DNA of 38,045 nucleotides from a virus, in IMG/VR virus record IMGVR_UViG_3300008012_005684, positions 1 through 38,045 of that record, one strand, 5' to 3'. Shown here in pieces: positions 1 through 6,564 of this stretch. How positions within the stretch are numbered: position 1 is the first letter of the stretch; every line of letters begins with the position of its first letter. Both the position numbers and the translations under genes were made by a program. The notes under the pieces were generated by a model. That model saw only the letters and a list, made by a program, of their open reading frames with translations, was not told the origin of the DNA and did not search any database.

Positions 1-9
1 ATTGCCCAT

Positions 10-17
10 TATAAATA
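10..17 (+). promoter_or_regulatory. T4-type late promoter box
   Basis: The octamer TATAAATA at this position matches the T4 late-promoter consensus exactly. It lies about 34 bases before the small zinc-ribbon-like gene that starts at 51. In T4-like phages this box is read by the phage late sigma factor gp55. That the box is used here is inference. Confidence 0.55.
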
Positions 18-50
18 ATGAAACACTGAAGACGTAAACTTCGTCATAAA

Positions 51-308
51 ATGGATAACATTAAGGTAAGATGCCGCTCCTGTGGTAAGGAGTTGGAGGG
101 GCATCAAACAAAAACCGCTACATGCGGTTGTTCTAACATGACTACTATTCGTGGTGATAAAATTACCGCAATAGATTTGTCTCAAGTAGTCATGTTGAAT
201 AATATTAAAACTACTACTAATAATACAGTGCTCTCTCCTGGCGATCTGGAGTACCAAGAGGCAAGGAGAAAGCGTAAGGTTCGTAAATTGAATTTTGAAG
301 TCAGATAG
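51..308 (+). CDS. small zinc-ribbon-like protein, unknown function
   Basis: Encodes 85 residues. The N-terminal third carries a CxxC pair (C8, C11) and a CxC pair (C25, C27), the spacing of a small zinc ribbon. The C-terminal end is basic (RRKRKVRK). No enzyme signature is visible. The gene follows an exact late-promoter box and overlaps the tail of the convergent minus-strand gene by eight bases. Many cyanomyoviruses carry small zinc-binding proteins of this kind. Zinc and nucleic-acid binding are plausible but not shown. Confidence 0.7.
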   Translation: MDNIKVRCRSCGKELEGHQTKTATCGCSNMTTIRGDKITAIDLSQVVMLNNIKTTTNNTVLSPGDLEYQEARRKRKVRKLNFEVR

Positions 309-903
309 ATCTTAGAATACAATCTTCATCATATCTTGCGTATTGAAATCCATCTGGTTTTAAATCTCCAAAACCAAGTTTTTTGGCAACTATAGATCTT
401 TGTCTTTTCCCAGTAGTTAGAGACAACTCTGTAAATCCTTGATCAATCTTTGGTCCAAGAGGTTTTGCTACAAGGATCATTCCTGGTTGAGGGTATATGT
501 TAAGCATACCTTTCCTTAGATTATTATGAGTCATACCAATAAAATGTAGTAAAATATTTTTTCTTTCTTCTAGAGAAAATTGATCTGGATTTTTTGTATA
601 CTTTGCCTTGTAACCAACTTCTGCTAGTTGAGTTTTTTCTTCGAATCTAATTCTTTTAGCAAGATCTGAAATTTTTTCTTTTAAATTATTTTCTTTGTAG
701 TTATCTAAAAATTCTATCCATAGATAACTTTTTTTATTTTGATAAAGATCTACAAAGGTGTATATTGCCATAGCTCCGCTGGAGCATTTGAAATTAACTT
801 GTTCTGTCTTTTCTTCTGAGTCTAGGACAGGGGATCTATCAACATATCCTAATTCCTTCAGTAGTCTTTCAAATTCTAGTCTTTTCTTTGAAGGTATATT
901 CAT
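301..903 (-). CDS. hypothetical protein, only minus-strand gene
   Basis: Encodes 200 residues, ATG at 903 reading leftward. I do not recognise a family. The protein is rich in Lys, Glu and aromatic residues, appears soluble, and has no signal peptide or membrane segment. The middle is helical and charged; the C-terminal half has a run of hydrophobic strands (around PGMILVAKPLGP). It is the only convincing gene on the minus strand. It converges on the zinc-ribbon-like gene (8-base overlap) and diverges from the oxygenase pair, with a shared 52-base promoter region. Divergent orientation is common for regulators or late-acquired genes, but function is unknown. Confidence 0.75.
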   Translation of the reverse strand: MNIPSKKRLEFERLLKELGYVDRSPVLDSEEKTEQVNFKCSSGAMAIYTFVDLYQNKKSYLWIEFLDNYKENNLKEKISDLAKRIRFEEKTQLAEVGYKAKYTKNPDQFSLEERKNILLHFIGMTHNNLRKGMLNIYPQPGMILVAKPLGPKIDQGFTELSLTTGKRQRSIVAKKLGFGDLKPDGFQYARYDEDCILRSI

Positions 904-904
904 C

Positions 905-934
905 TTGACAATTGATAGATAACACTGTTATAAT
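905..934 (+). promoter_or_regulatory. sigma70-like promoter, TTGACA-N18-TATAAT
   Basis: A perfect -35 hexamer (905-910) and perfect -10 hexamer (929-934) are separated by 18 bp. The -10 is embedded in a 14-bp perfect palindrome at 927-940 that also presents TATAAT on the minus strand. The promoter points at the oxygenase pair starting at 956. Confidence 0.65.
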
Positions 935-955
935 TATAACACTAGATTTAGTATA

Positions 956-1522
956 ATGATCGAAGTTGTTGATAACCTTTTACCGAAGTATTATCTTAAA
1001 CATCTTCAGGAATACTTTATTAGTAGTAACTCAGAATGGTATTACAACGATAATATTTCAGGATCTGAGTTTAATTCTGATCTAGAGTCATCTGGATTCA
1101 GTATGAGATTGTTCTCTATGGAAACTGGACCAATCAATAATTTTGCTGGACTTGTTTCTAGAGCACTTCCTTTTACTCTTCAAGAAAAAGTTGAAGATCT
1201 CATGGGGCAACCTTACTCTTTGGTAAGAACCCGTGCAGTCATGACACTCTATAGTTTTCAATCATATCAGCATGAAATACATACTGATATGGAAGTAGAT
1301 AACATCACTTGTATTTTCTATATGAATACGAGTGATGGTAATACTCTAATTTATGATAAAGATGGTAAAACTCTTTTAAAAGAGATTGAACCAGTTGAAA
1401 ATAGAGTAGTTATTTTTGATGGTAAATATCCTCATGCAGGACACTCTCCTTCAAAAAATAAAAATAGAGTTCTAATCAATATGAACTTTGTTCCTTCAAA
1501 AGATCTGAGAAGTTGGCAATGA
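956..1522 (+). CDS. 2OG-Fe(II) oxygenase (prolyl-4-hydroxylase-like)
   Basis: Encodes 188 residues. The double-stranded beta-helix signature of 2-oxoglutarate/Fe(II) dioxygenases is visible in order: HxD iron ligands in HEIHTDMEV, then the distal His in PHAGHSP followed by the 2OG-binding Arg in NRVLINMNF. These enzymes hydroxylate proteins, nucleic acids or small molecules using O2 and 2-oxoglutarate. Substrate is unknown. The gene has its own sigma70-like promoter and shares an ATGA stop/start overlap with the next gene, which is a clear paralogue, so the two are translated together. Confidence 0.82.
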   Translation: MIEVVDNLLPKYYLKHLQEYFISSNSEWYYNDNISGSEFNSDLESSGFSMRLFSMETGPINNFAGLVSRALPFTLQEKVEDLMGQPYSLVRTRAVMTLYSFQSYQHEIHTDMEVDNITCIFYMNTSDGNTLIYDKDGKTLLKEIEPVENRVVIFDGKYPHAGHSPSKNKNRVLINMNFVPSKDLRSWQ

Positions 1523-2133
1523 TTGAAGTATTTGATAATTTTCTACCAAAACGTCTCTTTACGGATCTTCAAGAATATTATCTGGGTCCATATTGTGAAT
1601 GGAACTACCAAGACAATATAACCCTAAATTATAATATGAGAGATCACAACGATCGATCAGATTTAGGTTGTTTTGGATTTAATATTGGTTTATTTGATTC
1701 TCATAGTCTTCAACATAATCCTTCTTATGTTGGAGTTCTATCACGATCGATACTCTATTCCGCTCAAAGTAAAGTAGAAGAACTTTGTCAAGGATCTTTT
1801 CGTTTAGTTCGTGCTAGAGCTGACATGTCGGTATACAATCCGAATAAGCACATGCACGCTATTCATACCGATTTAGAGTATTTTGGAGAACCAATAAAGA
1901 ACGTTACTTGCATATTCTATATGAATGATAGTGATGGTTGCACTACTATCTTTGATAGAGATGCAACTACTTTATTAAGAGAGATTGAACCTGTAGGAAA
2001 TAGGTTACTTGTATTTGATGGAACACTTCCTCATTCGGGACATTCTCCATCAGAATATAAAAATAGAGTTCTCCTCAATATTAATTTTATGGAAGAGAAT
2101 GATTTTGAAGAGTTTAAACAGAGAATTTCATAA
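1519..2133 (+). CDS. 2OG-Fe(II) oxygenase, tandem paralogue
   Basis: Encodes 204 residues from the ATG at 1519, which overlaps the upstream TGA; a TTG six bases earlier is possible but less likely. The architecture is the same as its upstream neighbour: HAIHTDLEY supplies HxD, and LPHSGHSPS supplies the distal His, followed by Arg in NRVLLNINF. Shared blocks at both ends (IEVFDNFLPK, CIFYMNDSDG) show a tandem duplication followed by divergence. It ends 13 bases before tRNA-Ser. Substrate unknown. Confidence 0.82.
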   Translation: MIEVFDNFLPKRLFTDLQEYYLGPYCEWNYQDNITLNYNMRDHNDRSDLGCFGFNIGLFDSHSLQHNPSYVGVLSRSILYSAQSKVEELCQGSFRLVRARADMSVYNPNKHMHAIHTDLEYFGEPIKNVTCIFYMNDSDGCTTIFDRDATTLLREIEPVGNRLLVFDGTLPHSGHSPSEYKNRVLLNINFMEENDFEEFKQRIS

Positions 2134-2146
2134 TTCTTAATATTTT

Positions 2147-2230
2147 GGAAAGTTGACCGAGTGGTTTAAGGTACTTGTCTTGAAAACAAGCGTGTTAATA
2201 GCACCCAGGGTTCGAATCCCTGACTTTCCG
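2147..2230 (+). tRNA. tRNA-Ser (anticodon UGA)
   Basis: A complete cloverleaf of 84 bases. Acceptor arms GGAAAGT and ACTTTCC pair perfectly, and the discriminator is G. The anticodon stem is CTTGT/ACAAG with loop CTTGAAA, giving anticodon TGA. The long variable arm is typical of a class II serine tRNA, and the T loop reads GGTTCGAATCC. CCA is not encoded. Phage tRNAs of this kind are thought to support codons common in phage genes. Confidence 0.95.
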
Positions 2231-2245
2231 TTATAATTTCTTAAT

Positions 2246-2297
2246 CTATGTGTTCGGGTTAACACATAGTTGACAACTTTTGGATAGTAACTATTAT
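2246..2297 (+). promoter_or_regulatory. hairpin abutting sigma70-like promoter
   Basis: A 9-bp perfect hairpin (2246-2254 with 2261-2269, loop CGGGTT) ends one base before TTGACA at 2270-2275. A TATTAT -10 follows at 2292-2297 after 16 bp. No U-run follows the hairpin, so it is not a standard terminator. It may end or process the tRNA-Ser transcript. The promoter points at the small-protein chain starting at 2325. Confidence 0.55.
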
Positions 2298-2324
2298 AGC
2301 TAGTAAGTAATAAGTGCAAATCCG

Positions 2325-2474
2325 ATGGACGAACACACCTATAATAATTGGGTGAAGATCAAGGAGACCTTTGAAGCTTCTGGTAACACCAATAATATGT
2401 TCTACAAAAGAGCATGTGCAATTGTTAGAGGAGAGAAAGATCCCTTGGCGAAGTTTCTTGGAGACGAGAAATAA
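2325..2474 (+). CDS. small soluble hypothetical protein (49 aa)
   Basis: ATG at 2325, TAA at 2472-2474. The 49-residue product is charged and soluble, with a motif like WVKIKETFEASGN at the N-terminal side and a conserved-looking RACAIVRGEKDPLAKF stretch. The stop overlaps the ATG of the next gene (TAATG), which supports translation. Function unknown. Confidence 0.6.
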   Translation: MDEHTYNNWVKIKETFEASGNTNNMFYKRACAIVRGEKDPLAKFLGDEK

Positions 2475-2692
2475 TGTTTAAAGATTGGGGAAAGGGTGTT
2501 GAACCGCCAGAAAGATTGGGTCGTGAAGAAGTCCAGGAGATGATCGATGCTGCCATACGAAAGCATAATCGTAATGCTTCGATTATTAGTATGTGTGTTG
2601 GCTGGGTTGTTCTTGCACTTTTTGCTGAAGGTCTTCTTCGACTTATCGGAGTAATTCCTCCTTTACTGCCATGGTTACAAATAAAATTGTAG
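2474..2692 (+). CDS. small membrane protein (72 aa)
   Basis: Encodes 72 residues. The first half is hydrophilic, with a probable amphipathic helix (REEVQEMIDAAIRKHNRN). The second half holds one or two hydrophobic stretches, from about residue 38 to the end (CVGWVVLALFAEGLLRLIGV). It is likely anchored in the host membrane. It overlaps both neighbours, the upstream one at TAATG and the downstream ATG by 22 bases. Function unknown. Confidence 0.65.
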   Translation: MFKDWGKGVEPPERLGREEVQEMIDAAIRKHNRNASIISMCVGWVVLALFAEGLLRLIGVIPPLLPWLQIKL

Positions 2693-2847
2693 AGTGGGTA
2701 GGAGTAGTAACACTATTCCTTTTTGGCATAACAATGATTATTCAAGGTCATTTTATATTTCATGGTAAACATGGATATAAACATTCTGAACGTGAAAAAG
2801 AAAAAATGAATAAGACTCGCAAACAAGTAGAAGATTTATTCAAATGA
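2671..2847 (+). CDS. small single-pass membrane protein (58 aa)
   Basis: ATG at 2671, TGA at 2845-2847. One membrane segment lies at about residues 8-30 (VEWVGVVTLFLFGITMII), followed by a His/Lys-rich and then strongly charged tail (SEREKEKMNKTRKQ). The N terminus is short. It overlaps the previous gene by 22 bases and couples to the next by ATGA. Function unknown. Confidence 0.6.
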   Translation: MVTNKIVEWVGVVTLFLFGITMIIQGHFIFHGKHGYKHSEREKEKMNKTRKQVEDLFK

Positions 2848-2957
2848 CCGAAGAAGATTACGAACAGTTATTGGAAAGGGTTAAAGAACTTAGAATGTTA
2901 TTACTATTTGAAGAACCATGTCCTCTATATGAGGAGATTGAAGATGGAATGGAGTGA
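2844..2957 (+). CDS. acidic micro-protein (37 aa)
   Basis: The ATG at 2844 overlaps the upstream TGA. The 37-residue product is strongly acidic and probably helical (EEDYEQLLERVKELRMLLL), with Pro-Cys-Pro near the middle. It overlaps the next ORF by 14 bases. Support comes mainly from coupling to its neighbours. Function unknown. Confidence 0.45.
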   Translation: MTEEDYEQLLERVKELRMLLLFEEPCPLYEEIEDGME

Positions 2958-3048
2958 ATTTATTGAATTTATTTCCAGCATTTTATACCTTTATATTGCA
3001 TGGTTAAGTGGAGTTCTTTTAGGTTATGTCATCGCTAAGAGAGAGTAA
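2944..3048 (+). CDS. membrane micro-protein (34 aa)
   Basis: The 34-residue product consists almost entirely of one hydrophobic helix (IEFISSILYLYIAWLSGVLL) with a basic C terminus (AKRE). The start overlaps the upstream acidic ORF. Single-helix micro-proteins of this size are common in cyanophages. Function unknown. Confidence 0.45.
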   Translation: MEWSEFIEFISSILYLYIAWLSGVLLGYVIAKRE

Positions 3049-3089
3049 AACTCTCATACATAAGTCAAACAAATACTCAGAACTATCTC

Positions 3090-3251
3090 ATGAGAGAATT
3101 CAATCAAAGAGAAACAGAGCTGCTGATTGATGCAGTTTGGATGAGACAGAGAAATTTTATTGCGGGAGATAAAAGATTTAAAGAATATGGTAAACTATTA
3201 GATGAATTCATGAATCAAAATCCAGATTATGTCCCAGGACAATACCGATAG
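3090..3251 (+). CDS. small soluble hypothetical protein (53 aa)
   Basis: ATG at 3090, TAG at 3249-3251, 53 residues. The protein is charged and helical, with no membrane segment (motifs RETELLIDAVWMRQRNF and DEFMNQNPDYVPGQ). It follows a 41-base gap in which I see no feature. Function unknown. Confidence 0.5.
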   Translation: MREFNQRETELLIDAVWMRQRNFIAGDKRFKEYGKLLDEFMNQNPDYVPGQYR

Positions 3252-3254
3252 AGT

Positions 3255-3392
3255 ATGGAAAATCTACTAGGCAATGCCCTTGCAATCTTGGCAATACCCT
3301 TTGTATGTGCCACCCTCGCATTTGGACGATTTAAAGGTGACACGGTTTATTACGATTCGGAGGACTATAATGGAAACGGAACCGCACACTAG
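3255..3392 (+). CDS. small membrane protein overlapping zwf start (45 aa)
   Basis: ATG at 3255, TAG at 3390-3392. It has one hydrophobic N-terminal helix (LLGNALAILAIPFVCATLAF) and a polar acidic tail. The last 23 bases overlap the start of zwf in another frame, consistent with translational coupling. Function unknown. Confidence 0.45.
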   Translation: MENLLGNALAILAIPFVCATLAFGRFKGDTVYYDSEDYNGNGTAH

Positions 3393-4710
3393 TGGCATTG
3401 TAATTTTTGGCGCTACTGGAGATTTGTGTAGAAGAAAATTAATACCCGCACTTTACAAACTCTGGCAGAAAAATCTTTTACCAGATAATTTTTTGATTAC
3501 TGGTTGTTCTAGAAGATCTCCCAGTGCTAAAGAATGGAAAGCATCTCTAGGAGATTATCCAGAAGACTTTTTACATCGTCTGGATTATATCTCTGCAGAT
3601 CTTGATAATGTAGAAACTCTTCGTCATTTGCCAGATTATCTACATGATAATACTTACTTCTTATCTGTTCCGCCAGAGAGGTATGCAAATGCAATCAAAA
3701 ATCTCAAAGAAGCAGGAAAACTTAACGACCCAGACCACTCCAGGGTGGTTATCGAAAAACCCTTTGGATACGATTATAAATCTGCTGATTGTTTACAATC
3801 TGTGGTGGCTGGACATTTACGCGAGAAACAAGTATATCGCATTGACCATTATCTCGGCAAAGATACTGTTAATAATATCCTTGCCACCCGTTTTAGCAAT
3901 ATATTATTGGAACCACTTTGGAACAGGCAGTACATAGAAGAGGTTCAGATCTACGCTACTGAGACTATTGGTTGTGAAGGACGTGCTCAGTATTATGAAA
4001 CTGCTGGACAAGTTCGTGATATGCTCCAGAACCATGTTCTTCAGGTTCTTGCTCTCATTGCTATGGAACCTCCATGTCGCATGGATGCAAAGGAGATTCG
4101 TCGTGAGAAGACTAAAGTTCTTGCTGCTACTCATTTAGGGGAGGATATGATCCTTGGACAATACATTGGCTACAAAGCTGAGGATGGCGTTGATCCTGAC
4201 AGTAACACTCCTACCTTCGTTGCTGGTACTTTATATTGTGATAACTGGCGTTGGCAGGGAGTTCCTTTTCGCGTCATGACTGGTAAGCGTATGCCTTATC
4301 AGTGTGTAGAAGTTGTAATTAAGTTTAAAGCACCTCCACAACAATTATTTGAGGGAGAAGTTAAAGACAGAATCGTTATGAGATTACAACCTCATGCACA
4401 CCTTGATATTATGATGGATATTAAAACTCCTGGAATGAGTAAAGGTGTAGAACCAGCTACTTTGACTCATAGATATCCAGATTGGTTGGGAGTTGATGGT
4501 TATGAAAAACTTTTATTTGATGCCATTAATGGAGATCAATCGCATTTTGTACATGCTGATGAAGTAATGGAATCTTGGAGAATTGTCGATGATTTACTTT
4601 GCACTGGGGATAGTTGCCCCATACGTACTGATCCTTATATCTATCATTCTGGCACATGGGGACCAACACAAAAAACAGAACTAATTACTAATTGGGATTA
4701 TCCAGCATGA
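3370..4710 (+). CDS. zwf: glucose-6-phosphate 1-dehydrogenase
   Basis: Encodes 446 residues from the ATG at 3370. An upstream in-frame ATG at 3274 would add 32 residues with no family resemblance and would overlap the preceding small gene more deeply. The enzyme oxidises glucose-6-phosphate to 6-phosphogluconolactone with NADP, opening the oxidative pentose phosphate pathway. The dinucleotide motif GATGDLCRRKL lies at the N terminus, and the substrate-binding RIDHYLGKD signature is intact, as is the conserved VIEKPFGYD. It is somewhat shorter than typical bacterial enzymes (about 490-510). In cyanophages zwf is an auxiliary gene thought to raise NADPH and pentose supply during infection. Confidence 0.95.
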   Translation: METEPHTSGIVIFGATGDLCRRKLIPALYKLWQKNLLPDNFLITGCSRRSPSAKEWKASLGDYPEDFLHRLDYISADLDNVETLRHLPDYLHDNTYFLSVPPERYANAIKNLKEAGKLNDPDHSRVVIEKPFGYDYKSADCLQSVVAGHLREKQVYRIDHYLGKDTVNNILATRFSNILLEPLWNRQYIEEVQIYATETIGCEGRAQYYETAGQVRDMLQNHVLQVLALIAMEPPCRMDAKEIRREKTKVLAATHLGEDMILGQYIGYKAEDGVDPDSNTPTFVAGTLYCDNWRWQGVPFRVMTGKRMPYQCVEVVIKFKAPPQQLFEGEVKDRIVMRLQPHAHLDIMMDIKTPGMSKGVEPATLTHRYPDWLGVDGYEKLLFDAINGDQSHFVHADEVMESWRIVDDLLCTGDSCPIRTDPYIYHSGTWGPTQKTELITNWDYPA

Positions 4711-4790
4711 GCACTTTATTTGTATTTGTTTTTATTGTTCTACTTGTTTCGGCAATGGAACTTACTTGGCCAGGTAGGTATCGGGGATGA
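4707..4790 (+). CDS. membrane micro-protein (27 aa)
   Basis: The ATG at 4707 overlaps the zwf stop (ATGA), and its own TGA overlaps the next ATG in the same way. The 27-residue product is one hydrophobic helix (STLFVFVFIVLLVSAM) with a short basic tail. Coupling at both ends is the main support. Function unknown. Confidence 0.45.
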   Translation: MSTLFVFVFIVLLVSAMELTWPGRYRG

Positions 4791-4951
4791 TGCATCAACT
4801 AGGACATTTTTCTAGGATGGTCATGGAAACTCCATGGTGTCTTGGAGTGATGGGGTTTTGTCTTGTATTTGTTCCCATCTTGGGTATGTGGGCAGTTCAT
4901 AAGTATGAATGGGAGCATTGGGAACCACTTGACAGATTCTTTAAGAAGTAA
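4787..4951 (+). CDS. small membrane protein (54 aa)
   Basis: ATG at 4787 (a second ATG follows at once), TAA at 4949-4951. One membrane segment lies at about residues 17-37 (WCLGVMGFCLVFVPILGMW), then a Trp/His-rich amphipathic tail ending in lysines. ATGA overlap with the upstream micro-gene. Function unknown. Confidence 0.5.
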   Translation: MMHQLGHFSRMVMETPWCLGVMGFCLVFVPILGMWAVHKYEWEHWEPLDRFFKK

Positions 4952-4982
4952 TATAATTACTTCGTTGAGATATCAACTGCGG

Positions 4983-5029
4983 CAGTCCCCTTTTGGTGGG
5001 TTCAGGACTGGCGGCGACAGGAACCTACC
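4983..5029 (+). ncRNA. possible H-type pseudoknot before tRNA-Pro
   Basis: Two perfect or near-perfect stems interleave. 4983-4988 pairs with 5005-5010 (6 bp, CAGTCC/GGACTG), and 4995-5003 pairs with 5021-5029 (9 bp with one G-U). The pairing order is that of an H-type pseudoknot ending four bases before the tRNA. A small hairpin (4964-4977, loop GATA) lies just upstream. Role unknown; it could guide tRNA 5'-processing. Confidence 0.35.
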
Positions 5030-5033
5030 GCGA

Positions 5034-5107
5034 CGGAATGTAGCTCAGTTTGGTAGAGCACTCGCTTTGGGAGCGAGATGTCGCAGGTTCGAATCCTGTC
5101 ATTCCGA
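5034..5107 (+). tRNA. tRNA-Pro (anticodon UGG)
   Basis: A 74-base cloverleaf. Acceptor arms CGGAATG and CATTCCG pair perfectly, with discriminator A. D arm TAGCTCAGTTTGGTAGAGCA, anticodon stem CTCGC/GCGAG with loop TTTGGGA (anticodon TGG), and T loop GGTTCGAATCC are all standard. CCA is not encoded. It sits between the small-protein chain and an oxygenase-like gene. Confidence 0.95.
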
Positions 5108-5124
5108 TTCTTAGTAACTAAGAT

Positions 5125-5808
5125 ATGATTTATACTGATACTAAAAATGTTAGCAAGATAAATCGATTTCCCCATAGGATAGGTTATCTTGCAGAGACTA
5201 TTCCTGATGACATTTACGACATATTGTTATCCGAATCAGAAAAAGCAAAAAATAATGATTTGCTTATGACTGATAAATTAGTCGGTCATTTGGAAGAGTC
5301 TTATGATCTAATGGGAATGCCTTTTTACAAGTTTGAAAAACTTGAAAGGTATTTGACTGGATTATGCTCTGAATATGAGGAAGAATTCAATTTAATGAAA
5401 ATGTATCCCATACTTTCGAGTTCAAAGACACTTTCTTTATCTTTGAAAATGTTATGGGTCAACTATCAGAAAAAGTATGAATTCAATCCCGTTCACAATC
5501 ATACTGGTCTCTACAGTTTTGTCACTTGGTTGAAGATTCCTTATAGTTGTAGGGAAGATGAATTTAAAGTAAGTAGGGGAAATCCGAAAGAAAAATATCC
5601 AGGAACATTCAACTTTTTCTTTCCCAACAGTGTTGGGGACATTGAAGAAGATACAATGGAATTAGATAGTAGTTGGGAAAAAACTATCCTAATCTTTCCT
5701 TCTACGCTCAAGCACTGTGTTTATCCGTTCTACACGTCAGATGAATACAGAATCTCTGTTTCTGGTAACTTCTATCTGGATGTTCAGAACGGATACGAGA
5801 CCTACTGA
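5125..5808 (+). CDS. putative 2OG-Fe(II) oxygenase (TIGR02466-like)
   Basis: Encodes 227 residues. The C-terminal two-thirds resembles the phage 2OG-Fe(II) oxygenase family whose members carry an HxH motif near a Tyr/Trp strand. Here NPVHNHTGLYSFVTWLKIP provides the His ligands, and IFPSTLKHC followed by YRISVSGNF provides the distal His and Arg. The N-terminal third is helical and family-specific. It starts 17 bases after tRNA-Pro with no clear promoter, so it may be read through the tRNA. Substrate unknown. It is related in layout to the oxygenase at 8479. Confidence 0.65.
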   Translation: MIYTDTKNVSKINRFPHRIGYLAETIPDDIYDILLSESEKAKNNDLLMTDKLVGHLEESYDLMGMPFYKFEKLERYLTGLCSEYEEEFNLMKMYPILSSSKTLSLSLKMLWVNYQKKYEFNPVHNHTGLYSFVTWLKIPYSCREDEFKVSRGNPKEKYPGTFNFFFPNSVGDIEEDTMELDSSWEKTILIFPSTLKHCVYPFYTSDEYRISVSGNFYLDVQNGYETY

Positions 5809-5811
5809 TCC

Positions 5812-5840
5812 TTGACAACCTGCCAAATTTTTCCTATAAT
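5812..5840 (+). promoter_or_regulatory. consensus sigma70 promoter, TTGACA-N17-TATAAT
   Basis: Perfect -35 (5812-5817) and perfect -10 (5835-5840) hexamers lie at the ideal 17-bp spacing, 24 bases before the ATG of the gene at 5864. A full consensus match is expected to be read early by the unmodified host RNA polymerase. Confidence 0.8.
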
Positions 5841-5863
5841 ATGCAGGTAAACCAAACAAATCA

Positions 5864-6079
5864 ATGGCACTGACGGCAAAGTTCAAAAAAGAGATCAGCA
5901 CTCTTCGTGCTGCTGCATCTGGGGACATTTACCTTGATGTGAAGAATCCAAAACTCTTTAAAAAAGTTCGACGCTTCTATGAAAACTCTGGAGTAGTATT
6001 CTCTGGAGATGCACTCGATGATTATGAAATCTTGATTGACTGCATTGTTCGTGATCTTGAATCTGCTGAGGTTGCATGA
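5864..6079 (+). CDS. small hypothetical protein (71 aa), early
   Basis: Encodes 71 residues, soluble, with an alternating charged/hydrophobic pattern (FKKEISTLRAAASGDIYLDV, then a C-terminal acidic helix). No family recognised. It follows a perfect-consensus sigma70 promoter, so early expression is likely. It shares an ATGA overlap with the next gene. Position and expression class suggest a small host-interaction protein, but this is inference. Confidence 0.7.
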   Translation: MALTAKFKKEISTLRAAASGDIYLDVKNPKLFKKVRRFYENSGVVFSGDALDDYEILIDCIVRDLESAEVA

Positions 6080-6312
6080 AAATTCTCCTAGAGCGTTTTC
6101 CCTATCGTTATGTTGAGTGTGGAACCCTAGACAACGGATTCCCCGACTATCGCATTCAAAAAGCAAATAGTTGGACCAAACGCTACAGCGATATGTATCT
6201 TCTTGACAATCAGATGCAACTTCTGACTGCCATAGATGATTTTGAATACACAAAATGGTTAGATCCAGAATGTGTCCCTTGTTATATAAAAGACGATGTA
6301 GTCGCGGAGTGA
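6076..6312 (+). CDS. small hypothetical protein (78 aa), early
   Basis: Encodes 78 residues, rich in Tyr, Trp and acidic residues, with two Cys near the C terminus (PECVPCYIKDD) and one near the N terminus. No membrane segment and no family recognised. It is coupled to the upstream gene by ATGA and is the last gene before the structured leader of the sugar operon. Confidence 0.7.
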   Translation: MKILLERFPYRYVECGTLDNGFPDYRIQKANSWTKRYSDMYLLDNQMQLLTAIDDFEYTKWLDPECVPCYIKDDVVAE

Positions 6313-6326
6313 CTTAAAAACTGCCC

Positions 6327-6486
6327 TGGTCGGGATGGGTTTAACGACCCCTCGGGTTTCCTAGTTCCTAAAACTAGGTGGTGGAGTCATTGACCCTCTA
6401 ATGGTTTCTTGCTTCCTAAAAGCAAGTGGTGCGGATGGGGTTACTCCCGCTCAGGATTTAGTTATTACCTGGTCAAAAAAATAACT
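6327..6486 (+). promoter_or_regulatory. three-unit structured RNA leader before gmd
   Basis: This gene-free stretch holds three tandem units of about 48-60 bases, each opening with TGGT. Each has a G-rich/C-rich stem (6328-6332 with 6345-6349 in unit 1; 6431-6434 with 6447-6450 in unit 3) and then a second hairpin. In units 1 and 2 the second hairpin has a 7-bp stem, loop CCTAA and flanks GTTT and TGGTG. The stems differ in sequence but stay paired: 6360-6366/6372-6378 and 6408-6414/6420-6426. Unit 3 has 6460-6466/6480-6486. The place, upstream of gmd and fcl in a cyanophage, fits the wcaG RNA motif described from cyanophages, but I cannot confirm the match. Confidence 0.55.
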
Positions 6487-6508
6487 TGGCGTGCATGAAA
6501 GACCTAAG

Positions 6509-6536
6509 AGGACGGTTGCGTAAACCGTCCTTTTTT
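6509..6536 (+). terminator. intrinsic terminator before gmd
   Basis: A 9-bp perfect stem (6509-6517 with 6523-6531), loop GCGTA, and a run of six T. It ends 28 bases before the gmd start. It could close the upstream early unit or act as an attenuator controlled by the repeated leader. Confidence 0.85.
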
Positions 6537-6544
6537 AGTATAAT
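6516..6544 (+). promoter_or_regulatory. promoter overlapping terminator, TTGCGT-N17-TATAAT
   Basis: A perfect -10 (6539-6544) follows the T-run. Seventeen bases upstream, TTGCGT (3 of 6 matches) lies in the terminator stem and loop. The layout is the same as before hli and psbA. It would start the sugar operon about 15 bases before gmd. Confidence 0.5.
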
Positions 6545-6564
6545 CTAAGAAAGATAAACCATAC

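Noticed and set aside
2147-2230. tRNA as a prophage attachment site
   Set aside because: No integrase, excisionase or duplicated tRNA end is seen; T4-like cyanophages are lytic.
2137-2319. Minus-strand ORF of 60 residues
   Set aside because: It lies across tRNA-Ser and its downstream promoter; no protein-like features.
3274-3369. Longer N terminus for zwf
   Set aside because: The extra 32 residues do not resemble G6PDH and overlap an upstream small gene; the ATG at 3370 sits right before the NADP motif.
4863-5114. Plus-strand ORF of 83 residues
   Set aside because: It runs through the pseudoknot and the whole of tRNA-Pro, and is out of frame with the better-supported small membrane gene at 4787.
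6313-6508. Glutamine riboswitch (glnA or Downstream-peptide type)
   Set aside because: Those are common in cyanobacteria and cyanophages, but I do not see their conserved core, and the downstream gene is gmd rather than a nitrogen gene.
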